DNA of 64,000 nt from Selaginella tamariscina (taxonomy: Eukaryota > Streptophyta > Lycopodiopsida > Selaginellales > Selaginellaceae): NCBI GenBank assembly GCA_003024785.1, contig PUQB01000035.1, positions 806,001 through 870,000 of the forward strand, written 5' to 3'. The notes beneath the pieces were generated by a model. The model had not been told where the DNA came from. It saw nothing but the letters and a program-made list of their open reading frames with translations, and did not search any database. Made by a program: the position numbers and the translations under genes. Position 1 is the first letter of the stretch; each line of letters opens with the position of its first letter. Of the stretch, positions 33,723 to 45,273 are shown in pieces.

Positions 33723-34894
33723 ATCCACACTTTGTCAGCGCCTTTGTTTCTCTCGTAGTATGCGCACAAAATAGCATTATGTGGAATGGTGTAAGAATTG
33801 TCGTCCTTCATCTTCTCCATGAGCTCAGCTACACGTTCCTGGTTGAGTGGCCTGTAATTGAAGTTTGGGCTGACGCTACAATACTTAACCCTACACTCGT
33901 AAATCCTATCATCCAACATCATTTCCTTGTGGCTTATTGCAGCATGGGATGCCACAGGTGCAGCTGACAAAACGATCGAGGGTTTTCTTCTACGATCCGA
34001 ATCAACATGTGTGATCCCCAATTGATGTTCTCGACACACTCTTCAACTCCCAAAATTTTCTAAGCAAATTGAATGTGATCTGTAAAGAACTGAGACCAAG
34101 CCACCCTCTCAATCTCCCTTATGATGTCGCTGTGTTCTTCTTCAATGTGAAGAGGGACGATTGCTCCACTTGTGGATTTTCTGTATTATGAAGCAATCTC
34201 TGCTGAGAATACACCTACTCGATGAGTCTGAAGATCTTCGAAGTAGACATCCAGTTGGATCCCCTCCATAGATGGGCTTTCGTTGAGTTGAAGAAGAACT
34301 CTACGATCAACATCATTAGTGAACACGTGAACGTCATTATCCACAAGTCGACAAGACCACCCCAAATTAATGTTGTAACTGGCGACCTTTGGATCCGAGA
34401 ACGTGAAATTGGATGGAACAAGGCATATGTGTCGAGCATCATTCAATCTGGGTTCGTAGCATGCTTTCGGATGCTTGACTAGCACACCCACTTTTCATTG
34501 TTTTACTTATCCATGCGATGTGACAGAGGTTAGTTTAACAGCAACCATGGTTGTTCCAATGCGCTTCCCATTTAGTTTGAAATATGGCCAAGTTGATTCC
34601 AGAATCCCCATGCCCATCTCTTCTCCTGCTCTCGTCTTCAATGTCACCTCAATTCCACATCTGAATACAAAAATGATTAATTCTTCAAACACATATCCGA
34701 GTATAACAGATTTTATTTTAATTTTCACCCAGAATTTGACGACGACTCCATACTAATGACTTGATCTCCTTGTTTAATTAAATCGTCCTTCTGCAAAATG
34801 ATACACTATGAATACAAATCATATAAAAACGCACACACACTTGTATAAACCCAAATATATAAAATAATACACAGAGAGAAGTGGACGGAATTAA

Positions 34895-34977
34895 CTGTCC
34901 AAAGCTCACATTTGTGCTAGTGCAAAAGAAAAATAACATTTCGTTTTAGAACCACCACAAATGTGAGCTCTGGACAG
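34895..34977. repeat. Hairpin with 22-bp arms left of the palindrome array
   Basis: Arms CTGTCCAAAGCTCACATTTG (continuing TG) at 34895-34916 and its complement at 34956-34977, one mismatch, 39-bp loop. A second version at 56629-56697 keeps a 16-bp perfect stem with a diverged loop. Both lie between gene U and a palindrome array. Confidence 0.85.
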
Positions 34978-35093
34978 TTTTACATAAATTCCTAGCTTTT
35001 ACTCGAAATATTATGATAAGATGATAAAAGTAAATAAAATGAGATATGCAACTTATATATACTAATACACATATATATTCACATGGAAGGTGC

Positions 35094-35986
35094 ATCGGGA
35101 TTAATCTCGCCACCCCTTCAATGCCTCCTGAAAGAGTGGGCGGATTAATCTCACCACCTTTCTGGAGGCCCTGAACGGGAGTGCGGGATTAATCCTGCCA
35201 CCCTTCTCGGTCTCAGAGAGAACTTGGCAGGATTTATTTGGCACACCCCTTCAGTGGCTCTAGAAAGGCGGCGGGATTAATCTCGCCCACCATGTAAGGG
35301 ATGGTGAAATGAATCTCACCACCCTTCCCAGTCCCCTCCATTGGTATGTTGTAAACCTTCTACATCTTAAACAAAAACGTTTGGGATTGGTCCGAATCAC
35401 CAATAGAGAAAAAAGGGAAGGGTGGCGGATTTATCCCTCCAACAGGCATTGAAGGCTCGGCGAGATTAATCTCGCCACCTAGGCCCTTCACTCGGGCCCT
35501 AGGTGGCGAGATTAATCCCGCCGGACGCCAATGCCCTACGCGGAATCGGGCGAGATTAATCCCGCCGCCTAGGCCCTTCAGGCAGGCCTTTGGCGGCGGG
35601 ATAAATCCCACCCGATTCCGCGCAGGGCATGCATACGCGGCGGGATTAATCCTGCCACCCAAGCCCTTCACTCGGGCACTAGGCGACGGGATTAATCCCG
35701 CCGGACGCCAATGCCCTGTGCGGAATCCAGCGGGATTAATCCCGCCACCTAGACCCTTCAGACATGCCAATGGCAGCGGGATAAATCCCACCGGATTTCG
35801 TGCAAGGCATGCGTAGGCGGCAGGATTAATCCAGCCGCTCATGAGGTTAACCGAATAACCTACCTGAAATGGCAGCGGGATTAATCCCGCCGCTCATGAG
35901 GCTAACCGAATAGCCTGCCTAAAGGGCGGCGGGATTAATCCTGCCGCCAAGGGTCTAACCATATAGCGGCGAGATTAATCCCGCCG

Positions 35987-35987
<1 letters not shown>
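35094..35987. repeat. First (outer) palindrome array of the 21-kb element
   Basis: About 20 versions of GGCGGGATTAATCCCGCC at roughly 40-46 bp spacing. Spacers here are a different set, rich in AGGCCCTTCA and GCCAATGCCCT, from the GACTCTCTCC spacers of the array before the transposase. The outer part is decayed and the inner part (35460-35987) well preserved, with a higher-order repeat of about 180 bp. It runs straight into the CA microsatellite. Confidence 0.9.
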
Positions 35988-36032
<45 letters not shown>

Positions 36033-36489
36033 GTATATATATATGTATATGTGTGTGTAGGAGAGTGCGTGTGTGTGCCAGAGATAGACAAATCAGATAA
36101 AATTATACTGATACACACACACATATGTATATGTATATGTATATCATATGTGTGTGCTAAATAAATCAAATTATACAGATACACACACACACACACATAT
36201 GTATATGTATATGTATATACAGGAGTGTGCGGGTGTGTGCGAGAGATAGATAAATAAATAAAATTATACAGATACTGGTACACATAATATATGTATGTAT
36301 ATATGTACATAGGTATATATAGTGTGTGTGTATATGTATATTGTGTGTATCCGTGTGTGAAACAAATAAAATCATACAAATAAACAAACACACACACACA
36401 CACACACATATATACAGGAGTGTGCGTGTGTGTGCGAGAGATACAATTAACAAATCAATAAAATTATACAGATACACACACACACACAC

Positions 36490-36542
<53 letters not shown>

Positions 36543-36770
36543 GATGTATATGGGTGTGTGTGCGTGTGCAAGAGATAAAATTAATAAATTAATATAATTA
36601 TACAGATACACAAACACAAACACACACAGATATATATATATATATCTGTGTGTGCGTGTGTGTGCGAGAGATAGAGATCTAAATTATATTATTAAGATAC
36701 ACACACATATAAATATATATGTGAATAAAAATAAATAAATAAACTCAGGAGTGTGCGTGTGAGAAAGAGA
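35985..36770. repeat. CA/TG and TA microsatellites
   Basis: Alternating (CA)n, (TG)n and (TA)n tracts joined by GAGAGATA and ATTATACAGATAC phrases. Same relative position as 1-400. Confidence 0.9.
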
Positions 36771-37149
36771 AAGAGAGATCTCACCTGTGTGTGAGAGAGA
36801 GAAGGAGATTTCATAGCCGCCGCCTCCGCCGCCTTACTTCTTGAAACCCTAAGAATATACTAAAACCCTAAAAAGAATAGAATATATATTAACCCTAATC
36901 GAATATTCCTTCTAAGAATATACTTAAACCCTAAAAAGAATAAACTAAAGATTTGCCCTAAATGAATATTCTTTCATTATATTATCAGCGTGTGCGTGTG
37001 CGTGGGTGTATCACATACACCCCAAGAATAAAAATCATGCAGGGGTTTAACATGTGTGTGTCCATGAGAATGTTAAAGTTTCACGTGCAGCAATACATAT
37101 ATACACACATAGTATTATACACATAGACATACATACATATTAGTACATA

Positions 37150-37740
37150 TTAATATTAGAGAGACAGAGTACAGGATCATGCATGGTGTGTATGTATGAG
37201 AGAAGAGTGACAATACATATTATGGATCATGCATGGTGTGTATGTATGAGAGAAGAGTGACAATACATATTATGGATTATGCATGGTGTGTATGTTTGAG
37301 AGAAGAGAGATAGTACATATTAATATGGATCATGCATGGTATGTATGTATGAGAGAAGAGAAAAAGTGTTAACAAATTAAATTCATACACATTGCATATA
37401 TTAATACACACATATACAAACACACGTGTATACACACAGACATACATACATATTACAAGTGTAAATTCAATGTGTTGCATAGGGTTTAGGGTTAGGATGG
37501 ATCATGCATGGTGTTTATGTATGAGAGGAGTGAGTGTTAATATACACAGATATACATTATACATATTACATAATATTGTAACATCAGTACATATTATGGA
37601 TCATGCATAGTGTGTATGTATCAGAGAAGAGACAGGCTACATATTATGGATCATGATCATGCATGGTGTGTATGTATGAGAGAAGGGATTATGCATGGTG
37701 ACACTGTATATGTATGAGAGAAGAGATAGAATGTTAACAA
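37150..37740. repeat. Expanded GATCATGCATGG repeats
   Basis: About eight imperfect units of GGATCATGCATGGTGTGTAT plus GAGAGAAGAG. A degenerate TTTAGGG tract at 37481-37495 lies among them. Confidence 0.8.
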
Positions 37741-38029
37741 ATGAAAACCGTACACATTGCATATATTAGTACACATATATACATACACACGTATATACAC
37801 AGACATACATATATATTACATGTGTAAATTCAATGTGTTACATACACACAGATTGAGTATATATAGATCATACATGCGTTGAACATGATGTTTTTCAATA
37901 AAGAAGCAACATATAATTTCTCAAGTTTGGTTTAGGGCAATGTGCATGTGTGTGCATAGGTGTCTTTGTAAGTGCTTCTAATGCATGTGCACGTGTATAT
38001 ATAAATTTATGATTGTGTTTATATATATG

Positions 38030-39360
38030 TGCAAAACAAACATCGAATAATTAAGAAAATAATATTAATAAACACACTATGAACATATTTTAAATTATAC
38101 ATAATAATATATGATTTTATTTAATATATAGCCATATATAGTTTTAATAATATATATTAATTTAATATTGATAATAAGGTTTAACATTAGAATATTCTTG
38201 AAATAATAAGAAATTAATTGAGAAAATCTCATTAATATATACAAATGTAGATCAAGTACTGAAATAATTAACTAAATTAATTATGATAATCATGTTTAAT
38301 ATTGAAATATTCTTGGAATAATAAGAAAATAATAAAGAATATGGCATTAATATAAAGAAGATTAATTACTCAAGTAATTAAGAAAATGATATTAATACAC
38401 ATTATGAACATATTTTAAATTATACATAATAATACATTATTTTATTTAATATATAGTCATATATAGTTTTAATAATATATATTAATTTAATATTGATAAT
38501 AAGGTTTAATATAAGAATATTCTTGAAATAATAAGAAATTAATTGAGAAAATCCCATTAATATATACAAATGTAGAATGATTACTGAGATAATTAAGAAT
38601 AAGACTAATTTAACTATGATAATCAGGTTTAATATTGGAATATTCTTTGAATATTAAGAAAATAATAAAGAATATCTCATTAATATTAGGAAATGTAAAT
38701 TAATTACTCGAGTAATTAAGAAAAATAATAAAATAAACAGACTATGAATATATTTTAAATGATACATAATAATATATCAATTTATTTATTGTATTAGTGT
38801 ATATATATATATAATATAAACTTAATAATATATACTTGAATATTAAGAATGTAAAATAATTACAAAAATTTCATAATATTAAACAGCTTGAATCACTTGA
38901 ATGACATTAAATGCAATATTAAAACACTCATTGGAATTGGAGAGTATATATGTCAGACTGTCGGTTATTTGTTTCAACTCATCTTAAATTTTTTTTTCTG
39001 TTATTTCAAAAATTTTGAATTTCTGACATAAGTATTGTCAGTCTGACATGTAAATTTGAAAATGCATTTAATTTCCCACTCAAATTCAGATCTGGTTCTT
39101 TCTTTGGCAAGGGTTTCTTTATTTCTTTATTTTTCACTCTTCAGATTTTCTTTTTTCTTCTTAGTGATCAGCTCAGGAGCGACATTAAATTAAATGCGCT
39201 ATTGTTTATAAGAACACGGCGCCTTCAATGCTATTTATAAGTAAGTATTATAAACAAATTTAGATATATTTATAAAGATTCACTCTATTACATTCTCTCT
39301 TAAATTTTAGAATTTAAGGATTTAGGAATGCATTAGGATTACAATATGCTGTTAGGGATT
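38030..39360. repeat. AT-rich internal block (copy 3)
   Basis: Counterpart of 1230-2560, with the middle sub-block in the opposite orientation to copy 1. It contains the exon-like segment and donor near 39178-39243 and no gene. Confidence 0.75.
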
Positions 39361-39404
39361 TATCCCGTTTAAATATACTTCTAACTTAATATTCTCGGTT
39401 AGTT

Positions 39405-39960
39405 GGGGCGGCGGGATTAATCCGGCCATTTTTTTTTTGCCTCTTCGAAGAGGTGGCGGGATTAATCCCACCACCATCTCTTTAATAGCTATGACAGAAT
39501 TAGTCCGGATAATGCTTCTCTGTCTCTTAAAAAGAGTGGCGGGATTAATCCCGTCGATAACTCTCTCAATTGATAAAGAATTACTTGAATTTATTAGAAA
39601 GAATTATTTACGGGATTAATCTCGCCAACCATTTTAGGAGGCAGAGAAGGGGTGGCAGGATTAATCTCGTCACCACTTTCCTGTTTTAAATATTTGTGGG
39701 CAGGATTCATCCCGAATCTCTTTGAAATCATAGTTTCGGAGAGAGTTGTGGGCGGGATTAATCCCGCCGCTTATTCCCCGTCGTCAGAGTTGTGGGCGGG
39801 ATTAATCCCGCCGCCTATTCTCCATCGTCAGTGTTGTGGACAGGACTAATCCCGCTGCCTATTCTCGATCGTCAATGTTGTGAGCAGGATTAATCCCGCC
39901 CCCTCTTCCTCGTCGGAGGGATTTGCGGCGGGATTAATCCCGCCAACTCTCACCGACGAG
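39405..39960. repeat. Second palindrome array (copy 3)
   Basis: About 12 sites, with moderate decay. It ends at the deletion junction. Confidence 0.85.
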
Positions 39961-39972
39961 GAGATTGAAATG

Positions 39973-40620
39973 AGGTTATTATTGATGGCATCAAAAAATA
40001 TGTGGCATGGGTTCAAAAATCGATGCCAAAGAATTCTGATAAGGCAACTGGTTACTCAGAACTATATAAGCATGTGGTTGACTATTGGGAGACTGTTGTT
40101 CGAGAGTTGGAAGGGCCTACTGTCACAAGTACAGAATTGCAACACCCTTTTTGGCCTAAAACAAGGTGGCGAGAGGAGATTGAAATGACATCACTGAGCA
40201 CATACGACATAAAAGCCAGTAGTGATGTGGAAGTGCAAACCCCACACTTTGTTAAACAAAGGAACCAAAAACCTAAAGCATACTTTTTGTTGCCAGGATC
40301 TTCAAAAACTAATGATGCTTCTCATTACTCCAGATGCGTCATATAATCAGCCTATTTGGATGGGTCAAATTATCGACACATCTGAAGTAATCACAAAAAA
40401 TAGTATTGTTAAGGTTGCATGGTTCAAACCACAAAAAAGGCGACACGAGAAGGAGAGTGAAAGATATAATGGATGCCTAGAGAAAACATGGTCTCCCAAT
40501 CAAAAAGACCCAGCATGTTTTATAAATGTTAAATCCATTCGATATGGGTGGATGTCAAGAAGCGTTGATAAAGTCACAATTAACAAAACTGCAAGGGAAT
40601 GTATGTTTTCTGAAGCTTAA
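39973..40620 (+). pseudogene. C-terminal remnant of the DUF7869-type transposase
   Basis: Reads from VIIDGIKKYVAWVQKSM through LQHPFWPKTRWREEIEMTS to WMSRSVDKVTIN..FSEA. One shift occurs near 40288. It lacks QMDNC and HTHEDID, so it cannot be catalytic. It preserves the base missing at 6452 in copy 1 and therefore shows the natural C-terminus. Confidence 0.85.
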
Positions 40621-41106
40621 AGCAATTACAAAATTATAAAATATCATATATTTAATATTCATAATTATTATAAACTCTTTAATAATAGTACCAAATTGTT
40701 TACTTAACTATATAAATTTAAAAAACAATATGGAAGATTGACTATATTATTATAGGATTTTGTATATTATATATATATTATTACTACTATTAATTTTTAA
40801 TTAATAATGTTATATTTAAATATTAATATTTTAATAACAACATCAATATTTATATAATGTACCTCTTATGCTCTTCCTTAATTGTTATATTAAGCAATAT
40901 ATTATATAATTTAATACTTTCTACTTTTATAATGTTATTAATTTTTGTTCAATGAATGTTATAATTTATTAAAGGGTCAAATACAAAATAGATATTCTAA
41001 AGAATATTCTGTTTTCAAATATATATTCTAAAGAATATTCTTTTAATATTAGAAAATGCTAATTAAATAGCTAAAATTGCTAATTATTAGGAAATGGGAC
41101 TATAGC

Positions 41107-41132
41107 CATGCCCATTTTAGTTACAACTTGCA
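41107..41132 (-). repeat. Right terminal inverted repeat of the 21-kb element
   Basis: Pairs with 20078-20103. It is followed by TATA at 41133-41136, then TTATTGCAAT of block C. Confidence 0.85.
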
Positions 41133-41845
41133 TATATTATTGCAATGCATATAAGTTCTTATTCATTACAAATAAAGTTTGGACGTATTATTAATGTACT
41201 GAGAGAGAAACGACTATATATATTATGTGTGTCTCTATGTATGGTATCTATTTCTTAAATTTTATCTAACGGCCATTCTAAATTGCCTCGTTAACAACCA
41301 TCTTAAATCCTATCGTACAGCCATCTTAAATCGTACATGTGTATCATTAATATATATTAACAACCATCTTAAATTCTAAACATGCATGGCACCATCCTAA
41401 CTACTAGACCATGCATGGCATGATATATATGTCATACATAAATTTTAAATGTGTGTTAATGACCATTCTTAATCGTATTGAATTGCCATTGTAAATTCCA
41501 TTAGTTAGTTATCTTAAATTTTATTTAACGATTATTTTAAATTTAATTTAATTATTATCTTAGACTTACGAAATTAAAATGGACTAAGGGTCTAACTTGG
41601 AAAAAACTTAAATAATAACTGGAATTAGTTCTAATTAGTTCTAACTTTATTAACCAAAACGAGATTCACCCACCATAACTATGTAAATATAATATGTAAA
41701 TAAATAAAATAATTTCCACAATACAAAAGTGTTTTGCAATATTAAAAGTAAGTATTAATGTAAGGAAGAAGAATATTCCACATAATAATGTATGTGAAAG
41801 TATAAAAATTAGATACATAATAGAATATTTATAACTCAAGAAAAT
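41133..41845 (-). repeat. Right flank of the 21-kb element (block C, inverted copy)
   Basis: Reverse complement of about 15505-16190, including the degenerate CCATCTTAAAT repeats and ACCATGCATGG. An extra GCAT is present just inside (41146-41149) relative to 16180. Confidence 0.8.
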
Positions 41846-41849
41846 TTAT

Positions 41850-44278
41850 ATTTCATATGCACTCATTAATGTTGTTTCAATTTTCTCCCGCTACCTTGTT
41901 TTATGCCAAAAAGGGTGTTGTAATTTTGTACTTGTCACAACATGCCGTTTTAACTTTTGAACAACATTCTCTCAATAGTCGACCATATACTTATATAGTT
42001 CTGAATAACCAATCGCTTTATCGGAATTCTTTAATGTCGATTTTTGAACCCATATCACATACTTTTTAATACCATCAACAATAAACTTTTGTTCTTTGAG
42101 TTGGGCACTCACTTGTTGTCCTTTTGGGAAAAGTGGTTTTCCATCCTCTTCACTTTTGAAAAACATTAAACCCCCTTTTAGTAACCACTGATGTTCTGAT
42201 GGCCGTAACTTGTACTGCATAATAGGTATATCATTTATTGTGGAGAAGAAACATTGTAGTGGCACAAGATGACCAGTTAAAGAATCGCTTCCTTCTTTGA
42301 TATACTCCTTGAGAAACTTTTTGAAATCTGGCACCTCAATCACAAACAAAGCACAACTTTTTTTGAAGATGCAATTTTCAAAAAGATCCATCATATGTGG
42401 TAAGGTAAGTGCACTTGCCCTTTTTATAGAGTTGGAGATCTTACTAAAGAATCTAAAAAATAAAAGCTTTAAAAGCCCTTAATTAAAATAATTTATCTAT
42501 TTTGTTCTTGCCTACACAATTATTCATTTATAAAAGCAAATGATGAGGAAGCTTATTTGATGTTGATAACACTTATACACTATCTAAGCTAGATCCCTTC
42601 ACTAAACCAAAACTCTCAACAAGGCCATTTGTTTTTTGTGTAGGCTGCTGACAGTGCCTCTCATATTCCCAAGTAGCCTCAAGTGCAAACGTGTTTATGA
42701 GAGCATTGTGTAAAGGTTGGAGGTGTTGTTTCTTCACTTTAAAATCACCCATAGGACTTGTATGTGAGTGAGCTTCAAGGTTTCTGAAACACATAGCCAA
42801 CGACCCAATAGTGAAATTGGAGTCGCTAGACCAGTGTGGAAATTAAAATTGTCCATATGATTCACAACCGTGTTCATATATTAACACACATGTCAATGAA
42901 ATCTGAAGTTTCATGACATTTCCAAGGCACTTTAGTGTTGCAATTAGCTTTGGAATGCTGGTCTTTGAATGATCCATCTTTTTGTGGATTAAGCACATGT
43001 ATTCTGATGGGCGGGACACAAAAAACATGCGGTGTGCATAGTATTGAGACTAATAAGTTTGTTGTGCAATCATGTGGGCCTCCATCTTCTTTTGAATGCT
43101 AGTGATCTCCACCAAGATTTTTTGCACAAGCCTCTGCAGCCTTTAGTGATGTACAAGTGTCACACTTGGAAAAGCTAGAGTGTTTTGCAATCTCCACATT
43201 CTTAAAATGAGTATTCCATATGTTATTGAAGACACCAATGCAGATTGTTTGGAACCCCATCAAACTGAGGCACTTGTTCACATGTTCACATAGTTAATTG
43301 AGTGTAGATTAAAGGCAAAATCTTAAGATTTTTCCTGACCCCTGCATTTGTGGCACGGCATTTGTGAGGCATCTTATCTGCATTTACCTCCACAAAAGCC
43401 TTGAGTATCTCTATGGCTGTCATAATGTGAGAGCGAGTTTTGACCAAGCGAGTGTTCCCATGTATTGAGGTGCATGCTCCATCTAGCCACCCATCCCTTC
43501 GGCGGCAGAACGTGGTCTTCATGATCCCGTATATAGTATCCAAGCTTTGAAGCTAGATGTACCTATGTCCAAGGCCATTCCATCAATACACCTAGTTAAT
43601 GTAGCATATACAAACTCATGCCTTTGCTTTTTGAGTAAGCTTACGAAAGGCATGTGTACACTGGGTAATTTCATTCCGCTTTGCCATCTGACAACACTTC
43701 TTCTTGTAGTAGTTAATCATGGAGATGCTAGCAACGCTTGCTGAAGATGTGGAATCCATCTTGACCCTCTTGCCGAAACTTGCTGCGGTCAATTTGCAAC
43801 CCATGAATCTCCTTTTCCTTATTATAAGACCAATGCAAGGAACCTCTTCAAACATGGGTTGCCCTTCCGGGTTGTTATTATTGAAATTCAACCCTAGATA
43901 TGTTGAACCATCTAGCCGTTTTAATTCAAATATTCGCCACTTCACAAGGGATCCAAGATGCAATGTGCCATTTGGTGAAACCTTTATCACAACTACACCT
44001 ACAAAGTAAGCCCCTAGTTTCTTATTTGATACGGCTTTCATTGGATTAATAGTTGAAATGATGCCCCTCCCAACCTCGATCTCATAAAGAAAGAGAATTA
44101 CCTCATCCATCACAGTAGGTAAGCCATTATCTTGTGAGCTCGTATTAATATTTATTTGTGACTTTACATTCTATGTGTCAGCCTTGACTTCATCCACATT
44201 CCACAATACATGAGAACCCTCTTCAAATTCTGTATAGGAACCTTAATGTGCTTGTAAATGGTGTTCACCCATACGTAT
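41850..44278 (-). pseudogene. DUF7869-type transposase fragment, copy 4 (decayed, minus strand)
   Basis: Closest to the decayed copy at 9585-12530, sharing its substitutions (for example KLAAVNLQPMN, IFELKRLDGSTY). It runs from the C-terminal third at 41850 to the N-terminal GSCVYVW at 44278, where it joins gene U sequence. Several stops; part of exon 2 including the HTHEDID region is missing near 42440. Confidence 0.8.
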
Positions 44279-45268
44279 ACACAAGAAATACTCATGTATG
44301 GATTTATTGGGGTATTCAGTTAAGAACCTCTCTATCGACTTGTTCAAGTCCTTGACCATGGTCTTATCTTTTTTAACAGTAAACACACATATATCCCGAA
44401 GGTAACACTCCTTCAAGACGGAACCCTTAGTGCAGTAGTAAAAAACCCATGCATCACTATGATGACCCCTAATTAAGTTGACAATGCTTCGTGCAGCTTG
44501 ACTTGTAATGTTTGGATAATGCATATTGCTAAATACATCCCTCTTATCTATCAGTGTATCAGATGGAGGTTCAGGCCCATTGGAGCAAAAAGATGCCTGG
44601 CTAGTCGTTTAGAAGTTTGAAATTGCTTAGCGAATTCCTAACAACCAAGTGAATAACCATATCAATACACTTGGGTCAACATCATTCATGTAAAATCCAA
44701 TCCAGTGATGTCTGTTCTTCTTGGCGAAGACAAAGGCAAAGGTATCGGTGACATGAGCAAAAATCAAGAATAAATACCTGAAGACGTAGATATCAGATAG
44801 GTGTGTAAAAATTATAATAAATACCTTCTCTATACATGCTTGCACGGCTAAGCTTTTCTACCAAATATTTTAGTGCCTTATCTGAGGAGTTTTTGACACC
44901 ACTAATCCATAACGACATTTGAAATGGTTTCCTGTAGGCAATGATGTTACCCCATAAAGTCTTTGAATCCAATAGCAAACATTTGTAAGGCTTATCATAA
45001 TTCGTAGCGTCCTTTTATCATGTTCAACTTAATTTTCTATTGTGAAAGAACTGCCATAAGAGAAGGATCATCGCAATGTTCTCTTTTATAACAATGGCAT
45101 GCAATAAATCTTGCCTAAATCTTCCGATTGGTTTACTCATTGAACAAGCATATCATCGTTTGTCACTTACAAATATTTTTGACCTCCTCATATGCTAGAG
45201 CCAAGGTCCAACCCAATTTATGGCAATGTATTCCCAACCACTCCTTAAAGTGTTTGATCATCTTTAGC
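44278..45268 (-). pseudogene. Gene U, second copy, C-terminal part
   Basis: Carries single-copy versions of the modules expanded at 22080-23100 (LKECYLRDICVFTVKK, DKTMVKDLNKSI, YPNKSIHEYF), then SDAWVFY, WIGFYMNDVD and LVEKLSRASMY. Intron equivalents are visible near 44770-44825. Interrupted at 45268 by the LTR element; continues at 55156. Confidence 0.75.
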
Positions 45269-45273
45269 TCCAC

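Larger units (their letters stand above)
21860..34730 (-). pseudogene. Gene U: multi-exon gene of unknown function with ParB/sulfiredoxin-like segment, split by two retroelements
   Basis: Read on the minus strand: 34728-34186 (IEVTLKTRAG.., then VASYNINLGWSCRLVDNDVH); 34170-33728 with stops, ending in NYRPLNQERVAELMEKMKDD and KVWIV; Ty3/gypsy insertion; 28001-27624 with YYIISGQHTITAAQRLLDKH; intron 27623-27560; 27559-26716 with a Lys/Ser-rich stretch and HFKEWLGIHCHKLGWTSAST; intron 26715-26663 (splicing restores YKEGIYFLILAHVIDTFAF); 26662-26319; second retroelement; expanded repeats; stop at 21860-21862 after YYLLSQAA. The RPLxxxRVxEL..SGQHxxxAAQ pattern resembles ParB/Srx folds; the rest I do not recognise. 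A second copy at 44278-56570 has the same order, so it is standard cargo. It is broken by insertions and at least two stops or frameshifts. Confidence 0.6.
20078..41132 (+). mobile_element. 21-kb cargo-bearing DNA transposon with TIRs and TATA target duplication (carries nested retroelements)
   Basis: The left end is TGCATGTTGTAACTAAAGTG then GGCATG. The right end, read inward on the minus strand, is TGCAAGTTGTAACTAAAATG then GGCATG, matching at 24 of 26 positions. TATA flanks both ends (20074-20077 and 41133-41136). The outer flanks are contiguous at 15505-16512, so this interval behaves as one insertion. Contents: NIF-like phosphatase (-), gene U (-), hairpin, palindrome array, microsatellite, telomere-like repeat, AT block, second array and an internally deleted transposase gene (+). 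Removing the two Ty3/gypsy insertions leaves about 12 kb. Which protein moves it is inferred: the DUF7869-type gene, because it adjoins the same terminus in several copies. Confidence 0.75.
36000..41132 (+). mobile_element. Transposase-side half of the 21-kb element (copy 3), internally deleted
   Basis: Co-linear with 1-7128 except that array and transposase C-terminus are fused at about 39960, removing exon 1 and half of exon 2. It would depend on another copy for transposase. Confidence 0.85.

Noticed and set aside
20078..41132. Helitron
   Set aside because: The ends are inverted repeats with a target duplication, there is no CTRR hairpin end, and no Rep/helicase is seen.
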